DNA of 64,000 bases from NCBI GenBank assembly GCA_021234155.1, contig JAJEKV010000046.1:884280-948279 (forward strand). The letters run 5' to 3'. Position 1 is the first letter of the stretch; every line of letters starts with the position of its first letter. Positions 45,931-61,589 of the stretch are shown piece after piece. The notes below the pieces were generated by a model, which did no database searches, was not told where the DNA came from, and was given only the letters and a program-made list of their open reading frames with translations. Made by a program: the position numbers and the translations under genes. The DNA is from Isoetes taiwanensis. Its lineage: Eukaryota > Streptophyta > Lycopodiopsida > Isoetales > Isoetaceae.

Positions 45931-47335
45931 AAGCGCATATCAAGAAGATGAGCAACAACGTGATAACCAAATCACGGGGATTGGTGGATTTGAGCAAGAG
46001 GGTTGTACTTTTATAAATCTAGAATTTATGTTCCATTGCATGATAATCTTGGGATTTGATATTGCGTGACCATCATGAAACCCTTAAATTTGGGCGCGAG
46101 GGGGTGAGTGGAAGACCTATGAGTTGGTCAAGCGCCACTACTATTGGCGGGACATGAAGGAACAAGTCTGGGACTTGGTATCGCATTGTCGGCGTGTCAA
46201 AAGTTGTTAAAAGTGACCATGGTCATTACCGGGACTATTGCAACCTATACCTATACCCTTACAAAGATGGGAGTGTATAAGTATGGACTTTATAGTCTCT
46301 TTGCCTAGAACTGTTAGGCAAAACACTCAAGTGTGGGTGATTGTTGATTGCCTAACTAAATGCGCCAAATTTGTGGCCTTGAAGGAGGGCCTTCTGAGGT
46401 CCAGATGTAGCAAGCTGCATATATGAGATATGTTTTTCCTCTTTTCGGTTTGCCTTTGTCTATCATAAGTGATAGGGACACAAAGTTTACAGGTCATTTT
46501 TGGAAAGACCTTATGAAAGGTCTTAAGGGTAACCACCCACAAACGGATGGCCAAACTGAGAGAATCAACATGATCTTAGAGGATATGTTGAGAAGTTTTG
46601 TCCACGAACGTCAAACTCGTTGGGAGGAGTACTTGCCTTATTTAGAGTTTGCGTATAACAACAGCCATCATACGGGAATTAAGATGACTCCCTTTGTTGC
46701 TATGATGGGGCGAAATCCTAGGACTTATGCAGGTATACATAAGTATCTAAAAACGGATGCTGCCGTAAATATGTTGGATGATATGAATGCAATTTTGCTT
46801 CAGTGTCGACAAAACTTGCGTAGAGCGCAAGATCGTGCTCAAGTGTATGCTAATAAGCGTAGGCGTGATGTTACCTATGAGGAAGGTGACTATGTGTTCT
46901 TAAGGATTGTGTATCCTTCAGCATTACGAAACAACACCCTTAAACCGTTGGTTAAAGGGCGTGTGCCTAAATTAACCCCAAGATATGCTGGACCTTTTAA
47001 GATTGTTAGAAGGATAGGAACCACAACATATGAGTTGGCCTTACCGCAGGATATTGGAATTCATCCTGTATTTCATGTAAGCCAGTTTAAGCGGGCTATA
47101 CTAGATACGGACAACGTTGTCAGTCCTGAGAGTATACCGCTAGTGTTAAGCTCCATTTGTAACACCGACAGATTCTAGACACTGCGTGTCGTGTGATTTG
47201 TGCAATAGAGATATTCGTGAATATCTGGTCTTGTGGCGAGCCGGTCTCCTACCGGATGCCACTTGGGAGGCGGGATGAGTTTGTGCAACGTTTTCCTCAT
47301 TTGAACCTCTAGACCTTGAGGACAAGGTCCTAACG
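45931..47335 (+). pseudogene. integrase and chromodomain remnant
   Basis: The zinc-binding part is seen as RHYYWRDMKEQVWDLVSHC (about 46,130-46,190). The core has the first catalytic Asp in SMDFIVSLP (46,286), the second in ISDRDTKF (46,471) and the Glu in TDGQTERIN (about 46,558). Between the last two, about 7 residues are missing, shortening the usual D-35-E spacing. The C-terminal part runs in a good frame 46,423-47,178 (TPRYAGPFKIVRRIG, IHPVFHVSQFKR). Beyond a frameshift, YLVLWRAGLLPDATWE (about 47,218-47,268) is a chromodomain core, placing the element among chromoviruses, which use this module to steer integration to modified histones. Confidence 0.88.
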
Positions 47336-47348
47336 GGAGGGGAGGAAA
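47335..47348 (+). promoter_or_regulatory. polypurine tract of the chromovirus-like element
   Basis: GGGAGGGGAGGAAA lies one base before the 3' LTR, the expected place for the plus-strand primer. Confidence 0.85.
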
Positions 47349-47349
47349 T

Positions 47350-48146
47350 TGTTACGGTCCAAGGGCAAGTCGCGCTTGCCGACCTTGGGACCAGGGGTTC
47401 GCCATGGGAATGCCACGGGGTGGCTTGGGAATGTCCCATGCGGCAATACCGCCTAGGGGCGGCATGGGGATAATTTTTAAATAAGAGAAGTTTCGTATGG
47501 TAACTTGCCATTTAATTAAATTATAAAGTTTCATGCTAAAAACCACTCAACCATTGGAAAAGGGGTATGAGGTGGCGAAAACCCATTGGATGGGTCAAGC
47601 CAAAAGGCTTTTACATGAAATCTGATCGCAGCCTATTGTGGGACGGCCGGATCAACCAAAAGGGCCGGATCTGAGCTATTCTTGCTCAATCCGAGCTAAA
47701 GAAAGGACCCATAGGCCTTTATCGGCCTATTCCTGGCCCTAGTGGCTCCATAAAAGATTTTGGAGACGTTTTCTGGAGCAGGAGTTTTTGTCTTGATGCA
47801 AGCGGTTGGAGCAGACCGCCTTGTCTGAACAGTCAGATTCTCTACTGCCAGGAGTTTCAACCCATTGTGAGTTGTTTGGGAAGCAACTCGTGTGATTCTG
47901 AGCTGTTCCATATTTGAGTGATAGCTCAAGGAGACGTTCCGTTTCGAGAGTATTCTGGACCGTCTTAAAGCAATACTGCTACTGCAGTATTAGTTCTAGC
48001 GATAGAACTTTTTGAAGCAGGGCTTCAAGCTAATCCCGGGGATTAGTTTTTTCAGTTGTGCGTGGGGAGTTCTGGGAACTCAAGGCTGCGGGGAACTCAG
48101 GGAGTTCAAGGTAGTGCAACTGACTCTACTTTCAGTCGGTGTGACA
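47350..48146 (+). repeat. 3' LTR of the chromovirus-like element
   Basis: 797 bp, TGTTACGG to GTGTGACA, followed by the CTATT target duplication. Confidence 0.92.
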
Positions 48147-48439
48147 CTATTGGAGACTTGGATTCCAATAAATGAAGAGTGAAGGCGGAGAGGATGCACG
48201 TAGCGGCGCTAATGTGAACAATGGAAATCTTGGTGCCAAAATTTGAAAAGGTGGTTGGTGCATGTGGGATTGTGCACAGTAGGCGGAAAAAGTAGCCATT
48301 ATTTTGGTCCGCGATACGATTTTCGAAAAATGCGGGCCATTAATGTGGTTGCAATGAATGCACAAACATGTCCTATGAAATTTCGCCATGTGGATGCCAA
48401 GTAAGCCTGCTCCTCTTTCTACTTGCCAACTAATACTGA

Positions 48440-48545
48440 CTTCGAAAAAAAATGCGCAAACATCATTGGTCGCGAGAAACATGACGTGGAATTCTGGCAT
48501 CCAAGTTATGGGCCATTTCGAGACCCCAAATCCGCCCTAATGCCC
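48440..48545 (-). repeat. dispersed repeat, second copy (see 38,671-38,765)
   Basis: The minus strand reads GCATTAGGGCGGATTTGGGG and continues with the same word order as the plus-strand copy, with moderate divergence. Confidence 0.5.
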
Positions 48546-48699
48546 AACATATCATGGAGCGGCTGGTTACGCAGGGACCAACTAATCATAGCATGCCCAT
48601 ATATGATCAAATGCTGGACAGTTTTAAAGAGTGTGGTATTCTTCCTCAATGACTCCTAGTTGGCAACACTGATAAAGCATGTCCTTGCGTACCTCTTAA

Positions 48700-50525
48700 C
48701 TTCATCTGCATGTTTCAATTCTAAGGCGATGTGCATCTGTGCAAATTGAAACAATGATACTAGACTTCTTCATGGGTAAATGTGTATACAGATAGTACTG
48801 TGGACCCCGTTCAAGCATGGGATTGATCTCGCACTGGTAGTGTGTTGTCTTAACTTGTTCCAAGGCACTAGCATCCCAAAGCTTGTTGAGGAAGCAAGTA
48901 ATAAAGTACTGCCTAAAGTTATGATGGTCTTCTTCAGTTTGCACCTCATGCACATTCCATCAGAAGAATCACTGAGCTCATTTTTTGTTCCATCAGGCTT
49001 TGCAGCGTTGCAAATCCATTGCCACAGTATAAGCAAGATTGGAGAGATGAGCATTGCCATGCTCATTAGCATCTGAAAGCAGATGTTATGGCAGTTGAGT
49101 GCGGCCATTTTACGCAGCAAGAAACTTGTCTCTGTGCAGAATAATCTGATATGGGACTGTGGATTTTACTCCAAGGGCTTGAGCTATAAATGCTTTTAGT
49201 ACCTGCTTTCTTTGCGAGCCTAGCCTGGCCTCCTCGAGCCACAGACTACGACCACATATAGAAGAATGGGTGCCATTAAGACCCTGAACAAGTATGACTT
49301 ATGGGCCTAGTCATACATCTCTGCTTTATAACTGGTGTTCTCCAATGCATAGAGTACCTTCCAGCTCATTGTCACTCGTAACCTGAAGTGTCCTAGTATG
49401 TGGTAGACCAAAACTATACTTGTAGGTGGGTGCCACCTCCACATTTTGCTATTGATAAGTGAAGGGTTGCGGCCTTGACTAATGCGAGGATGAGATGAGC
49501 AGTACTTAAGTCTTGGCCAAATTAGCCAGCCTCGCAGTGGTCTAGCAGAAGGTATCCAAGGTATCCAGATGGTGTTGCCTGTCATCTGAAGTGTAAGCTA
49601 AGAGGTCCACAACGTCGACGTATATGAGCTGCCTAATGCTTTGCGGCATGAGCTGAGCTCCACCACTCCTATGTTCAACGAGCCAATCTTTCAACTAATC
49701 AATGTAGATACCAAGCAACATTGGAGAGAATGGGCATCCCTGGTGGACCCCAATACTACTGTTGAGTAGATGATGACAGCGCCAGTCGGCTTGAGCATGC
49801 CTCATATAGCCTGTATACCGTATTTTGCATATCCATAGCGGGCCCCAACTGCTTCAATCTTTCCCACAATTTTTCCCGAGGCACAATGTCAAAAGCCTTC
49901 ATAAAAGCTACAAAGCAGCATACAAGTCATGTTGACAATTCCTACTATCTTCAATCAAGGTCCGTAGTATAAAAATATAATTAATGGTGCAGTGTCGGGG
50001 CCTGAATCCTGCTTGTATGAGGGCTTTTACCTTCCTCCGCCACATCGCCAATTTGTTGCTTGAAAAGCTGGCCAATAGTTTTGTAAATAATTAACTGACC
50101 ATGATTGTTCGGTAATTGGCTGGGCAGTGAGGGTCGCCTTGTAGATGGGAACAACCCTGTTAGTCGTCCATTATGCAGGGAAGCCTTTATTCAACGCCCT
50201 ATTTGGAATAATGCAATTAGGATGGACATTATTGACAGCCTTGCCCATTTGAGCAGCTCTGCCTGCATGCCATCTAATTCTGCCACTTTGCTATTGGTGA
50301 AACGACGTAACCTTTGGCAACCCCTGCCTCTGTGATTATTAGCGTGAGGCCCATCCATGGCGATGAACCCAAGAAGATCTTAGAGCTGCTGCAAGAATTG
50401 TACCCAATGCTAAGTGATGTTCCCTGTAGCTACATTGACTTCTTTAGTACTCTTTGCTAAAATGTCCTAGGATGATGGTCTAAAAGATAGAGCATTTCTC
50501 CCTAATGCTCTACAATGTACCTGGC
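48700..50525 (-). pseudogene. LINE remnant: reverse transcriptase and 3' part
   Basis: On the minus strand the order is an NYR-region (about 50,130-50,060, shared with 6,480-6,560), RT core words (FVAFMKAFDIVPREKLWERL near 49,900; a GCP-SP motif near 49,735; YVDVVDLL in place of YADD near 49,620), then a C-terminal segment at 48,953-48,702 (LWDASALEQVKTTHY, INPMLERGPQYYL). The last segment matches the LINE at 61,620-61,850 (IWDAITLAQVKTGHYHAHIN). Frames are broken throughout. Confidence 0.75.
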
Positions 50526-52279
50526 TTCGAGACGCAATATGCCAATCTCTTCAATTCAAACTTCAAATGTCGTCGTAAATAAACAATACAGAACTCTACA
50601 TATCAAAGACCTTATTAGAATCTCCACAAAATGATTATAACACATTACATTGACAAAGACGAGTATAAGACATAGTAAGCATAGATAACAGATAGTATTC
50701 TACTACAATCATCCAAGACAGCAGGTGGCAGTAAATCCTCATGTTTCTTTTTAATACAATGCTATAATAGAAAATGACAGATGGCTTCTCCAGATCAGTC
50801 AAATTGGACAATTCTAAGGTTCAATGTACAAATCCATTGGATACAACTTGATTGCACATTATTTCCCATCACCGAATACTTATTTAACATGACCAAGAAT
50901 GTCCATTTCCATTATTAATTACTGATCAATAAAACTAGTTAGAAATAACTAACTGCATCTATAACCTGCTTGATTTCACCAAATTTAGTTCACTTTTAAT
51001 TTCAAGCATCAGTCAATGCATGGCCCACAACCCACTCACCTTCAACTCCTGCAGATCAAAACGCCTCAACTCCTATCATCACACCAGTTAATGCAGCACA
51101 CTCGACCTATTGTCCAATTACAGAATCACATAAGCGTCATATTCTGAGCGTAAACTACCATATTTATATGCCTACCCCAAATCGACATAGCCCTTCTAGA
51201 ATATCCCTCAGCTCATGTCCCATCTCCCAGTCATAATCATAAAAACCAACCATCTTTGATCCAGCTTCGTCCTCCGTCGAGGAGCACACATCAAATGACA
51301 TGGCAATGGACACAGAAGCTGAGGTAGCAGTAGACACATCAGATGGCATATTCCTAACTTTTTTTATTTATACCTTGCATTTAAAAAGATGTGCCCGATC
51401 CAGCACAACGTGACCCAATGCAAAGGGCCTGCTTACATTAATTCCATTTGATACATGAAATTCAATGGCCAACAACAATCCTCGCAAATAAAGACCAATG
51501 GCTCAGATCAAGCCCCAAAATCCAATGGTCTAAATGAGAACCTCAAATAGGAACCAACTAAAGACACTATGGAAGTGGCGCCATGTGGACCATCACACGT
51601 GCAAGATTGACGGCTCGGACGACGCCACCTTAGTCTTTTATATATAAGGGGGGTGCTTGGTGTAGATTGAGGTGGCTTCGCCCACGATCGTCGGATCTCG
51701 AATCTAGGCGGTCTAGAAGATGACACCTCGGCATCCGTATATAAAGGGGCACTTATCCTCATATTAATAAGGGTACTAGGATGAGGGGGGTTTCTCATGC
51801 CCCCCATCCCCACCCCATGCATGTATGCCCATGAATTCCCCATCGTCAACAACAAAAAAGAAGGATCCAGATCTTGACACGTCATGCAAGCCATAGAAGG
51901 GTCATGGGATGGTCATGCATGGGGCATGTAGACCCATCTCCACACCATTGGATGGAAGGGGACAGGGCCAATCCTGGCCGTCAATTCTGGAATGCAAGTG
52001 CAAAGAAGATGTAGAAATTAGGGCTTTCAATCGCGGCCATCAAAATCAATGCGAAATTGGGGCTTTGTATCCTAGTCGTCCAGATTATCGAATGGTCAAG
52101 AAATGCAAAAGGGGACATTCGGGGCACAGGCAAAGTAGCCCGGACTGCTCTCAGATCTCATATGATCTGCTGGAGAAAATGGAGTGCCATCGTTTATTGT
52201 CAATGGAACATCTCAGGTAATTTGGAATGCTTTATTAGCGCATAATGAGGGATATATGCAAATAATGGTGCATATCAAG
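50526..52279. other. non-coding stretch, nothing recognised
   Basis: No credible gene. A 61-codon acidic minus-strand frame at 51,164-51,349 starts MPSDVSTATSASVSIAMSFD but has no recognisable family. TATA-like words with purine tails (TATATAAGG at about 51,642, TATATAAAGG at about 51,740) recur about 100 bp apart within a weakly repetitive block. Confidence 0.45.
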
Positions 52280-52757
52280 ATGGCATGTTCTTTCTAAAAA
52301 CAAGGTTGTTCTTTCTAAAAACAAGGTTGTGCTCAAACCTAAATATTCAATGATAGAAAGGAATGTGTTTGGATATCTTTAGTAGGCCCGTAGTTGGTAA
52401 AGTGAGTAAAGAGATGGAAGTGTTACAACCCCTGCAATGCAGCAAAAATGAGTTTATTATTGCCAAGTGAAAGAGTGGATAAGCTAGTGAAGTGGCTCAT
52501 GTTGGCCGACAGAGCAATAATATTTGTTCTCATCCAAGTACAGATCTTTAAGATTGCTAAGTTTTTCAGTGGACGAAAAGGCGCCACTTAAAGCATTATC
52601 AAGCGCAAGATATGTAAGATTATGCAAATATCTCAGTGATTCAGGTATATTACCATTCAGAAAATTACAACACAGAGTTTGTAGGTGCAAAAGAATTTGT
52701 AGTTGTGATCGTGTTCCTAATAAACTGCCAAAGTGGGTTAGGGATGCCACGTATTAG
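52280..52757 (-). pseudogene. leucine-rich-repeat receptor-like protein fragment
   Basis: The minus-strand frame 52,757-52,484 has plant extracellular LRRs: LNGNIPESLRYLHNLTYLALDN and FSSTEKLSNLKDLYLDENK fit the LxxLxLxxN-x-GxIP pattern. A frameshift near 52,525 leads to ANMSHFTSLSTLSLGNNK in another frame. Positions 52,336-52,535 match 63,800-63,990 closely, so this is a piece of a duplicated relative of the LRR gene at the right edge. No start, signal peptide or membrane segment is left. Confidence 0.8.
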
Positions 52758-53453
52758 CCATGGTTATGTGAATGTCTCAAAATGATGGAATATATAATGT
52801 GGAATTGGATGCATAGGCGTAATGGACTGCATATAGAATGACATCTTACTATTTTCCATGGCTGGCACCAAACACTATGTTGATCATGTGCAAAAACCAT
52901 TAATAATTGTCTCCTATACCAGTATGTTGAAAGGAGTTGTTTAATATCAAAATTGGTCTGTCTCATGCCCTATCAATGTCTATCCCTTCCAAAATTTTAC
53001 TTCAAAAGTTAAAGACCTTGAAAAGGCCAACCCTGCTCATTCCACGCCATCGTATTTGGAGATTCCCTAATCTACGATAGAAATGTATCCTCTGCCTTTC
53101 ACTAAGCGACCACAAATCCCATAAAACCCAACTATTTTGCGAACCCCCCTAACAAATGCCCCTCTAAAATCATACACAGTTTAGAAATACCAACTGTAGC
53201 AACTTAAATTTATAGCCTAAAGCTACAAACTGTAAAAATAGAAGCAACAATAGAATGTGTGATTTACCAGTAATGTATCTATGCTCCAAACTGTGGCACA
53301 TTAAGCTTGCTTTAAGACACATGCATGTTAGAAGAACACACAATAGAAACAAAGCAAAAGGATGATTAAAAATCTCATGTTCTTTGCAAACTACTATATA
53401 TTCATGGTGCAGGGGATTCTGGTCTGTCTATGGTCATCAGCACTTTGAGAACA
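52758..53453. other. non-coding stretch, nothing recognised
   Basis: AT-rich DNA between the LRR fragment and the next LTR element. Short Cys/Leu-rich minus-strand frames look random. Confidence 0.5.
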
Positions 53454-53611
53454 TGTAACAGGCCCATGGTAGACCGCTCGACTATTCGATCCTTGGATGT
53501 GTCTGTGGGGCGTTCCTGAGACACCGGCATAAATGGGTAGAAGCGACTACTCATAAATGTTTAAACAGTTTTGCCCAGTTGGTTAAGGGCATGTCGGTTA
53601 GGAACGTTACA
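53454..53611 (+). repeat. 5' LTR of the short Ty3/gypsy derivative
   Basis: 158 bp, TGTAACAGG to GTTACA. It lacks an obvious TATA box, and the length is unusually short for a Ty3/gypsy element. Confidence 0.82.
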
Positions 53612-53613
53612 GT

Positions 53614-53625
53614 TGGTATCAGAGC
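53614..53625 (+). promoter_or_regulatory. primer binding site, initiator-Met tRNA type
   Basis: TGGTATCAGAGC two bases after the LTR is the exact standard plant primer site. Confidence 0.88.
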
Positions 53626-53654
53626 AAAGTTTGGATTAGTGGATTATAAGATTT

Positions 53655-54923
53655 TTGATTATTGATATGATATTTGCTATGGTTCCAGATTCTTGTAGAG
53701 ATGAGCTCCCCAGGAGGATCCCCGGAAGAGCTGGAAAGGCTGGTGGAGCTGGGCCTAGTGGAACCCCTGATGTAGCCGATATCTTGCAGGCTATCCAGCA
53801 AGTGTTGCAGCAGAGTGCGTCGCAACAAAAGACAGCAGCTGACAAGGCAGTGGAGAAGGTGCTTAAAGATACTAAGAGGGAAGTATTTACTGAAGAGAAT
53901 GTTACATGGGATGATGTGGACTCATGGCTTTGTGGGGTTGAGTTTTACTTTAAACTCATCAATGCTGAGGCCTCTGTCAAAGACGTATTGGCTCAAGTGA
54001 TGTTGGGGGGATTTGCTAGAGTATAGTGGGAGAATTACTTGTGGGACATAAATAAGGTTGCAGGGCAGGCAACTTGGCAAGAGTTTAAAACCGCCTTTGA
54101 AGGACACTTTATGCCTCCTGGATACAAAGTAGATAAGATGAATGAGTTTTTGGACCTGACACAAAAAGGGATTGTGGCCGAATAATGAGAAGTTCAGAAG
54201 GTTGTAGTATTATTGTCCTTTTGAGGATAAGGAGAAGCTATGTTCTCGATTTGTGAAGGGTTTGCAGGTTGATATTAAGAGCACAATGTCAGATGTGTCC
54301 TATAAAGATCTGGAGGAGGCATTCAGAATTGCTAAGAATCGTGAATCTGACTTAGCTAAGAAGGCAACTTTGAAGAATGCAAAGAAGAGACAAGTTCCTT
54401 CCACATGGCAGATCGTGGACCTACGAGTAGAGATAGATCCCTTAGTCAAGGAGGGATGGCTGCGCAGACCGTTAGTATGCGGAAGAGCAGTCAAAATCGA
54501 GGATCTCGACCTGTGTATGCACATTTGAATGATGAAACCAGGGAAAAGTATATCAATGAGAATCGATGTTTTAGGTGCAGAGAATTTGATCATTATGGAC
54601 GAGATTGTCCGAGAAGATGGGTAGATAGTACCGCCTCATCTGCAGGTTCTCAACATGGAGGGCAAACAAATGAGTGGTCCAGGTCAAATTCTAGTGATGC
54701 TTATGGACGGGGCCAAGGCAGAGGAAACCCAAGCCGAGGTAATAGGGGTGGTCGTGGAGGTTATTGGGATAATAATAGGGGTGGCAGAGGACAAGCTAGA
54801 GGAGATAACAGGATCATAGCACAAGCCAACCCTGCAGTTGAAGTTAGGGCTGCTCGAATCACGGACCCTCATGTGGAAAGAATGTGCATGTATGCTGCAG
54901 TGGGACCAGGGCCATGTAGATAA
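53655..54923 (+). pseudogene. gag remnant with intact zinc knuckle
   Basis: Frame 53,655-54,026 includes DVADILQAIQQVLQQSASQQ and the capsid start VTWDDVDSWLCGVEFYFKLI. An in-frame TAG at 54,024 (expected Gln before TrpGlu) is followed by the same frame to about 54,180 (ATWQEFKTAFEGHFMPPGYK). Further shifts lead to KGLQVDIKSTMSD and to frame 54,405-54,923. That frame carries CFRCREFDHYGRDC (54,570-54,611), a complete CX2CX4HX4C knuckle, then an Arg/Gly-rich tail. Confidence 0.87.
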
Positions 54924-55290
54924 CCAAGTTGTGATCATCAGAGTACCAGATATTATTCATGGAGTTCCTGTTCTATTTCTTATTGACTGTGGTAGTACAC
55001 ATTGCTTTATTTCCCCAAAGCTGGCAAAGAAACCAGATTTGAATATGATTAGCCGAGACCCTAGATATATGGAGTTGGCTGATGGTAAAATTAAGACTTC
55101 CTATTCTATGGTAGACAATCTTGAATTCCAAGTAGGAGATCTTGAGTCTCACACTAGTTTTGAAGTATTGGGCCTAGGGAAGTATGATGCTATTCTAGGA
55201 ATATCTTGGTTGAGACCATATAAAGCTTGTATTGATTCCGGGGAGCAAATAGTTACATGCCAAAGTCCTAATGGAGATAAGTATGTGTAG
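54924..55290 (+). pseudogene. retropepsin-like protease remnant
   Basis: The frame 54,838-55,290 gives VPVLFLIDCGSTHCFIS, FEVLGLGKYDAILGISWL and CIDSGEQIV, the layout of Ty3/gypsy proteases. The catalytic triad DSG/DTG is DCG here (GAC TGT GGT at 54,983-54,991), which should abolish or strongly weaken activity. The frame is otherwise open to a TAG at 55,290. Confidence 0.85.
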
Positions 55291-55451
55291 AAGGATTGCC
55301 TTCATCATTAGTAGTTACCCCTTTGTCCCAGAAAAGCTTTAAGAAACAGACTAAGAAGGGTTCCATAAGAATGGGATGTGCATTGTTGTTAGATCCATTT
55401 TTGGGTACCGCAGAGTTGCAAGAACAACCTATTGCTCTTGAGATCTAGAAA

Positions 55452-55838
55452 GTGTTGGATGAGTTCTCTGATGTGTTTCCTAAAGAATTAACAGAATCGC
55501 CTCCACATAAAATGGTAAATCATGAGATAGAACTTGTTCCAGAGGCTGAACCTACATCAAGGCCACCATATAGATTTCATGCATTAGAGATGGCTGAATT
55601 AAAGAAGCAGTTAGCAGAATTATTGGAACAAGGATTCATATGGCTGAGTGTTTCTCCATTTGGGGCGCCAATTTTGTTTGTAAAGAAGAAAGATGGCACA
55701 TTAATGTTGTGTATTCATTATCGTATGCTTAACCAGATTACAGTTGGTATCAGAGCAGGTCTCGAGTTTGAGTCTCCATGGGTGCCTATATGCATGGGTA
55801 ATTTGCAAAGACTTGGTAATCATTGTGACATGGTATGA
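55452..55838 (+). pseudogene. truncated reverse transcriptase N-terminus fused to primer-site sequence
   Basis: [32 protein letters not shown] and [15 protein letters not shown] are the usual start of Ty3/gypsy RT. After MLNQITV (expected to continue into the catalytic palm) the codons are read from TTGGTATCAGAGCAGG, a primer-site word, and the frame ends at 55,838. The YxDD motif, RNase H and integrase are therefore absent. Confidence 0.88.
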
Positions 55839-55884
55839 CATAGACATGGTATAGCCTTGGATGCTCGAGGACGAGCATAGTTCT

Positions 55885-55896
55885 AGTGGAAGAGAC
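55885..55896 (+). promoter_or_regulatory. purine tract before the 3' LTR
   Basis: GTGGAAGAGAC, purine-rich, directly precedes TGTAACGGG. It is weaker than the tract of the chromovirus-like element. Confidence 0.5.
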
Positions 55897-56050
55897 TGTA
55901 ACGGGCCCATGGTAGACCGCTCGAGTATTCGATCCTTGAATGTGCCTGTGGGGCATTCCCGAGACACCGGCATAAATGGCTAGAACTACTCATAAACATC
56001 TAGACGATTTTGCCCAGTTGGTTAAGGGCATGTCGGTTAGGAACGTCATA
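55897..56050 (+). repeat. 3' LTR of the short Ty3/gypsy derivative
   Basis: 154 bp. It aligns over its length with the 5' LTR, with scattered substitutions and a few-base indel; its end reads GTCATA where the 5' LTR has GTTACA. Confidence 0.8.
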
Positions 56051-60770
<4,720 letters not shown>

Positions 60771-60771
60771 T

Positions 60772-61065
60772 TAAAGAAAAAGCATGCAACCTTTGCCCTT
60801 CCTCCAGTCTTTAGCTTGCATTTCTTGAAACAACTTCATAGCTTTCTCATCTTCCGTAGTCTGGACATACGCAGCAATTATGGCATTCCATGTGACCACA
60901 AATTTCTTAGGCATTCTATCAAAGGCAACCTTTGCCTCTAGGTCACTACCACACTTGTCGTATATCTTAGTAATGGTTGCCTCGCAATGTCCGTCACAAA
61001 CTTCACTATGCAATCTACAAGCATGTATCCATCAACATTCCAACAGATCTGCAAGACAAGCATAA
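60772..61065 (-). pseudogene. pentatricopeptide repeat (PPR) protein fragment
   Basis: The minus strand reads WIHACRLHSEVCDGHCEATI then TKIYDKCGSDLEAKVAFDRM and VVTWNAIIAAYVQTTEDEKA, the pattern of PLS-type PPR repeats (xxYxKCGxxxxAxxxFDxMPxxxVVxWNAxIxAYxQ). About two to three repeats remain. There is an in-frame TGA near 61,035 and the other repeats are missing. PPR proteins act in organelle RNA processing and editing; this piece is not functional. Confidence 0.82.
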
Positions 61066-61230
61066 GCATTAAGCATGCATGTGAATGATTCGTTGTGCAG
61101 TTCCACGTCTTCCAATTGCATTACTCTGAATAGCTATATTTATCAATAATCTACGCAAAAATAATGCTCCAAGAGATAACATTTATATTCTGAAAAACAA
61201 TAATAGAATAGAATAGAATAGTTTTTTTAA

Positions 61231-61355
61231 CGTCCACGGAGACCAATAGGTCATGGGACCCATACAATGGGCTAGTACAATCATTACTACTAGGATTAAA
61301 AACCACTTGCCTCGAAAGGTTTTCAAAGGAAAAACCTTTGCGGTAATGATGATAC
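61231..61355 (+). repeat. dispersed repeat, copy 3 (CGTCCACGGAGACCAAT family)
   Basis: It starts CGTCCACGGAGACCAAT and carries AGGATTAAA and AAGGTTTTCAAAGGAAAAA in the same order as the reversed sequence at 32,402-32,284 and the partial copy at 38,495-38,560. Confidence 0.55.
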
Positions 61356-61589
61356 TAAACAAGCGAGAGATAATGACTCACCGAGGGGCTCGAAATTGCA
61401 CGTTTATCTAGAACCCCAAGTATGTATAATGCCAAGTCATGCACAGGATGGTGCTGCTCCAGTTGTGGAAGCGTGGAATGGAATGCTAAGGTCAAAAATG
61501 ATTCGGATTATCTCAAAAGCGGGGCAACTCGGAAGAGTATGGCTTTCATCTTCAATACCACATGGCGGCAACAGCACATAGTCATCGCT

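Larger units (their letters stand above)
41708..48151 (+). mobile_element. 6.4 kb Ty3/gypsy chromovirus-like LTR retrotransposon, degraded
   Basis: LTRs at 41,713-42,489 and 47,350-48,146 begin TGTTACGG and end GTGTGACA. They are flanked by the 5-bp duplication CTATT (41,708-41,712 and 48,147-48,151). Between them are remnants of gag, protease, RT, RNase H, integrase and a chromodomain in Ty3/gypsy order, then a purine tract. All reading frames are interrupted, so it cannot produce its own proteins. A methionine-tRNA primer site is not convincing after the 5' LTR (TTTTGGTAGGCAAG follows). Confidence 0.93.
53454..56050 (+). mobile_element. 2.6 kb Ty3/gypsy deletion derivative with short LTRs
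   Basis: Short LTRs at 53,454-53,611 and 55,897-56,050 share GGCCCATGGTAGACCGCTCG and GTTAAGGGCATGTCGGTTAG. A perfect methionine-tRNA primer site follows the first. Gag, a zinc knuckle, protease and the first part of RT are present, then the sequence jumps to a second primer-site-like word and about 140 bp of 3' end. RNase H, integrase and most of RT are gone. No clean target duplication is seen (GAACA before, GATTG after), so flanks may have rearranged. Confidence 0.85.
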
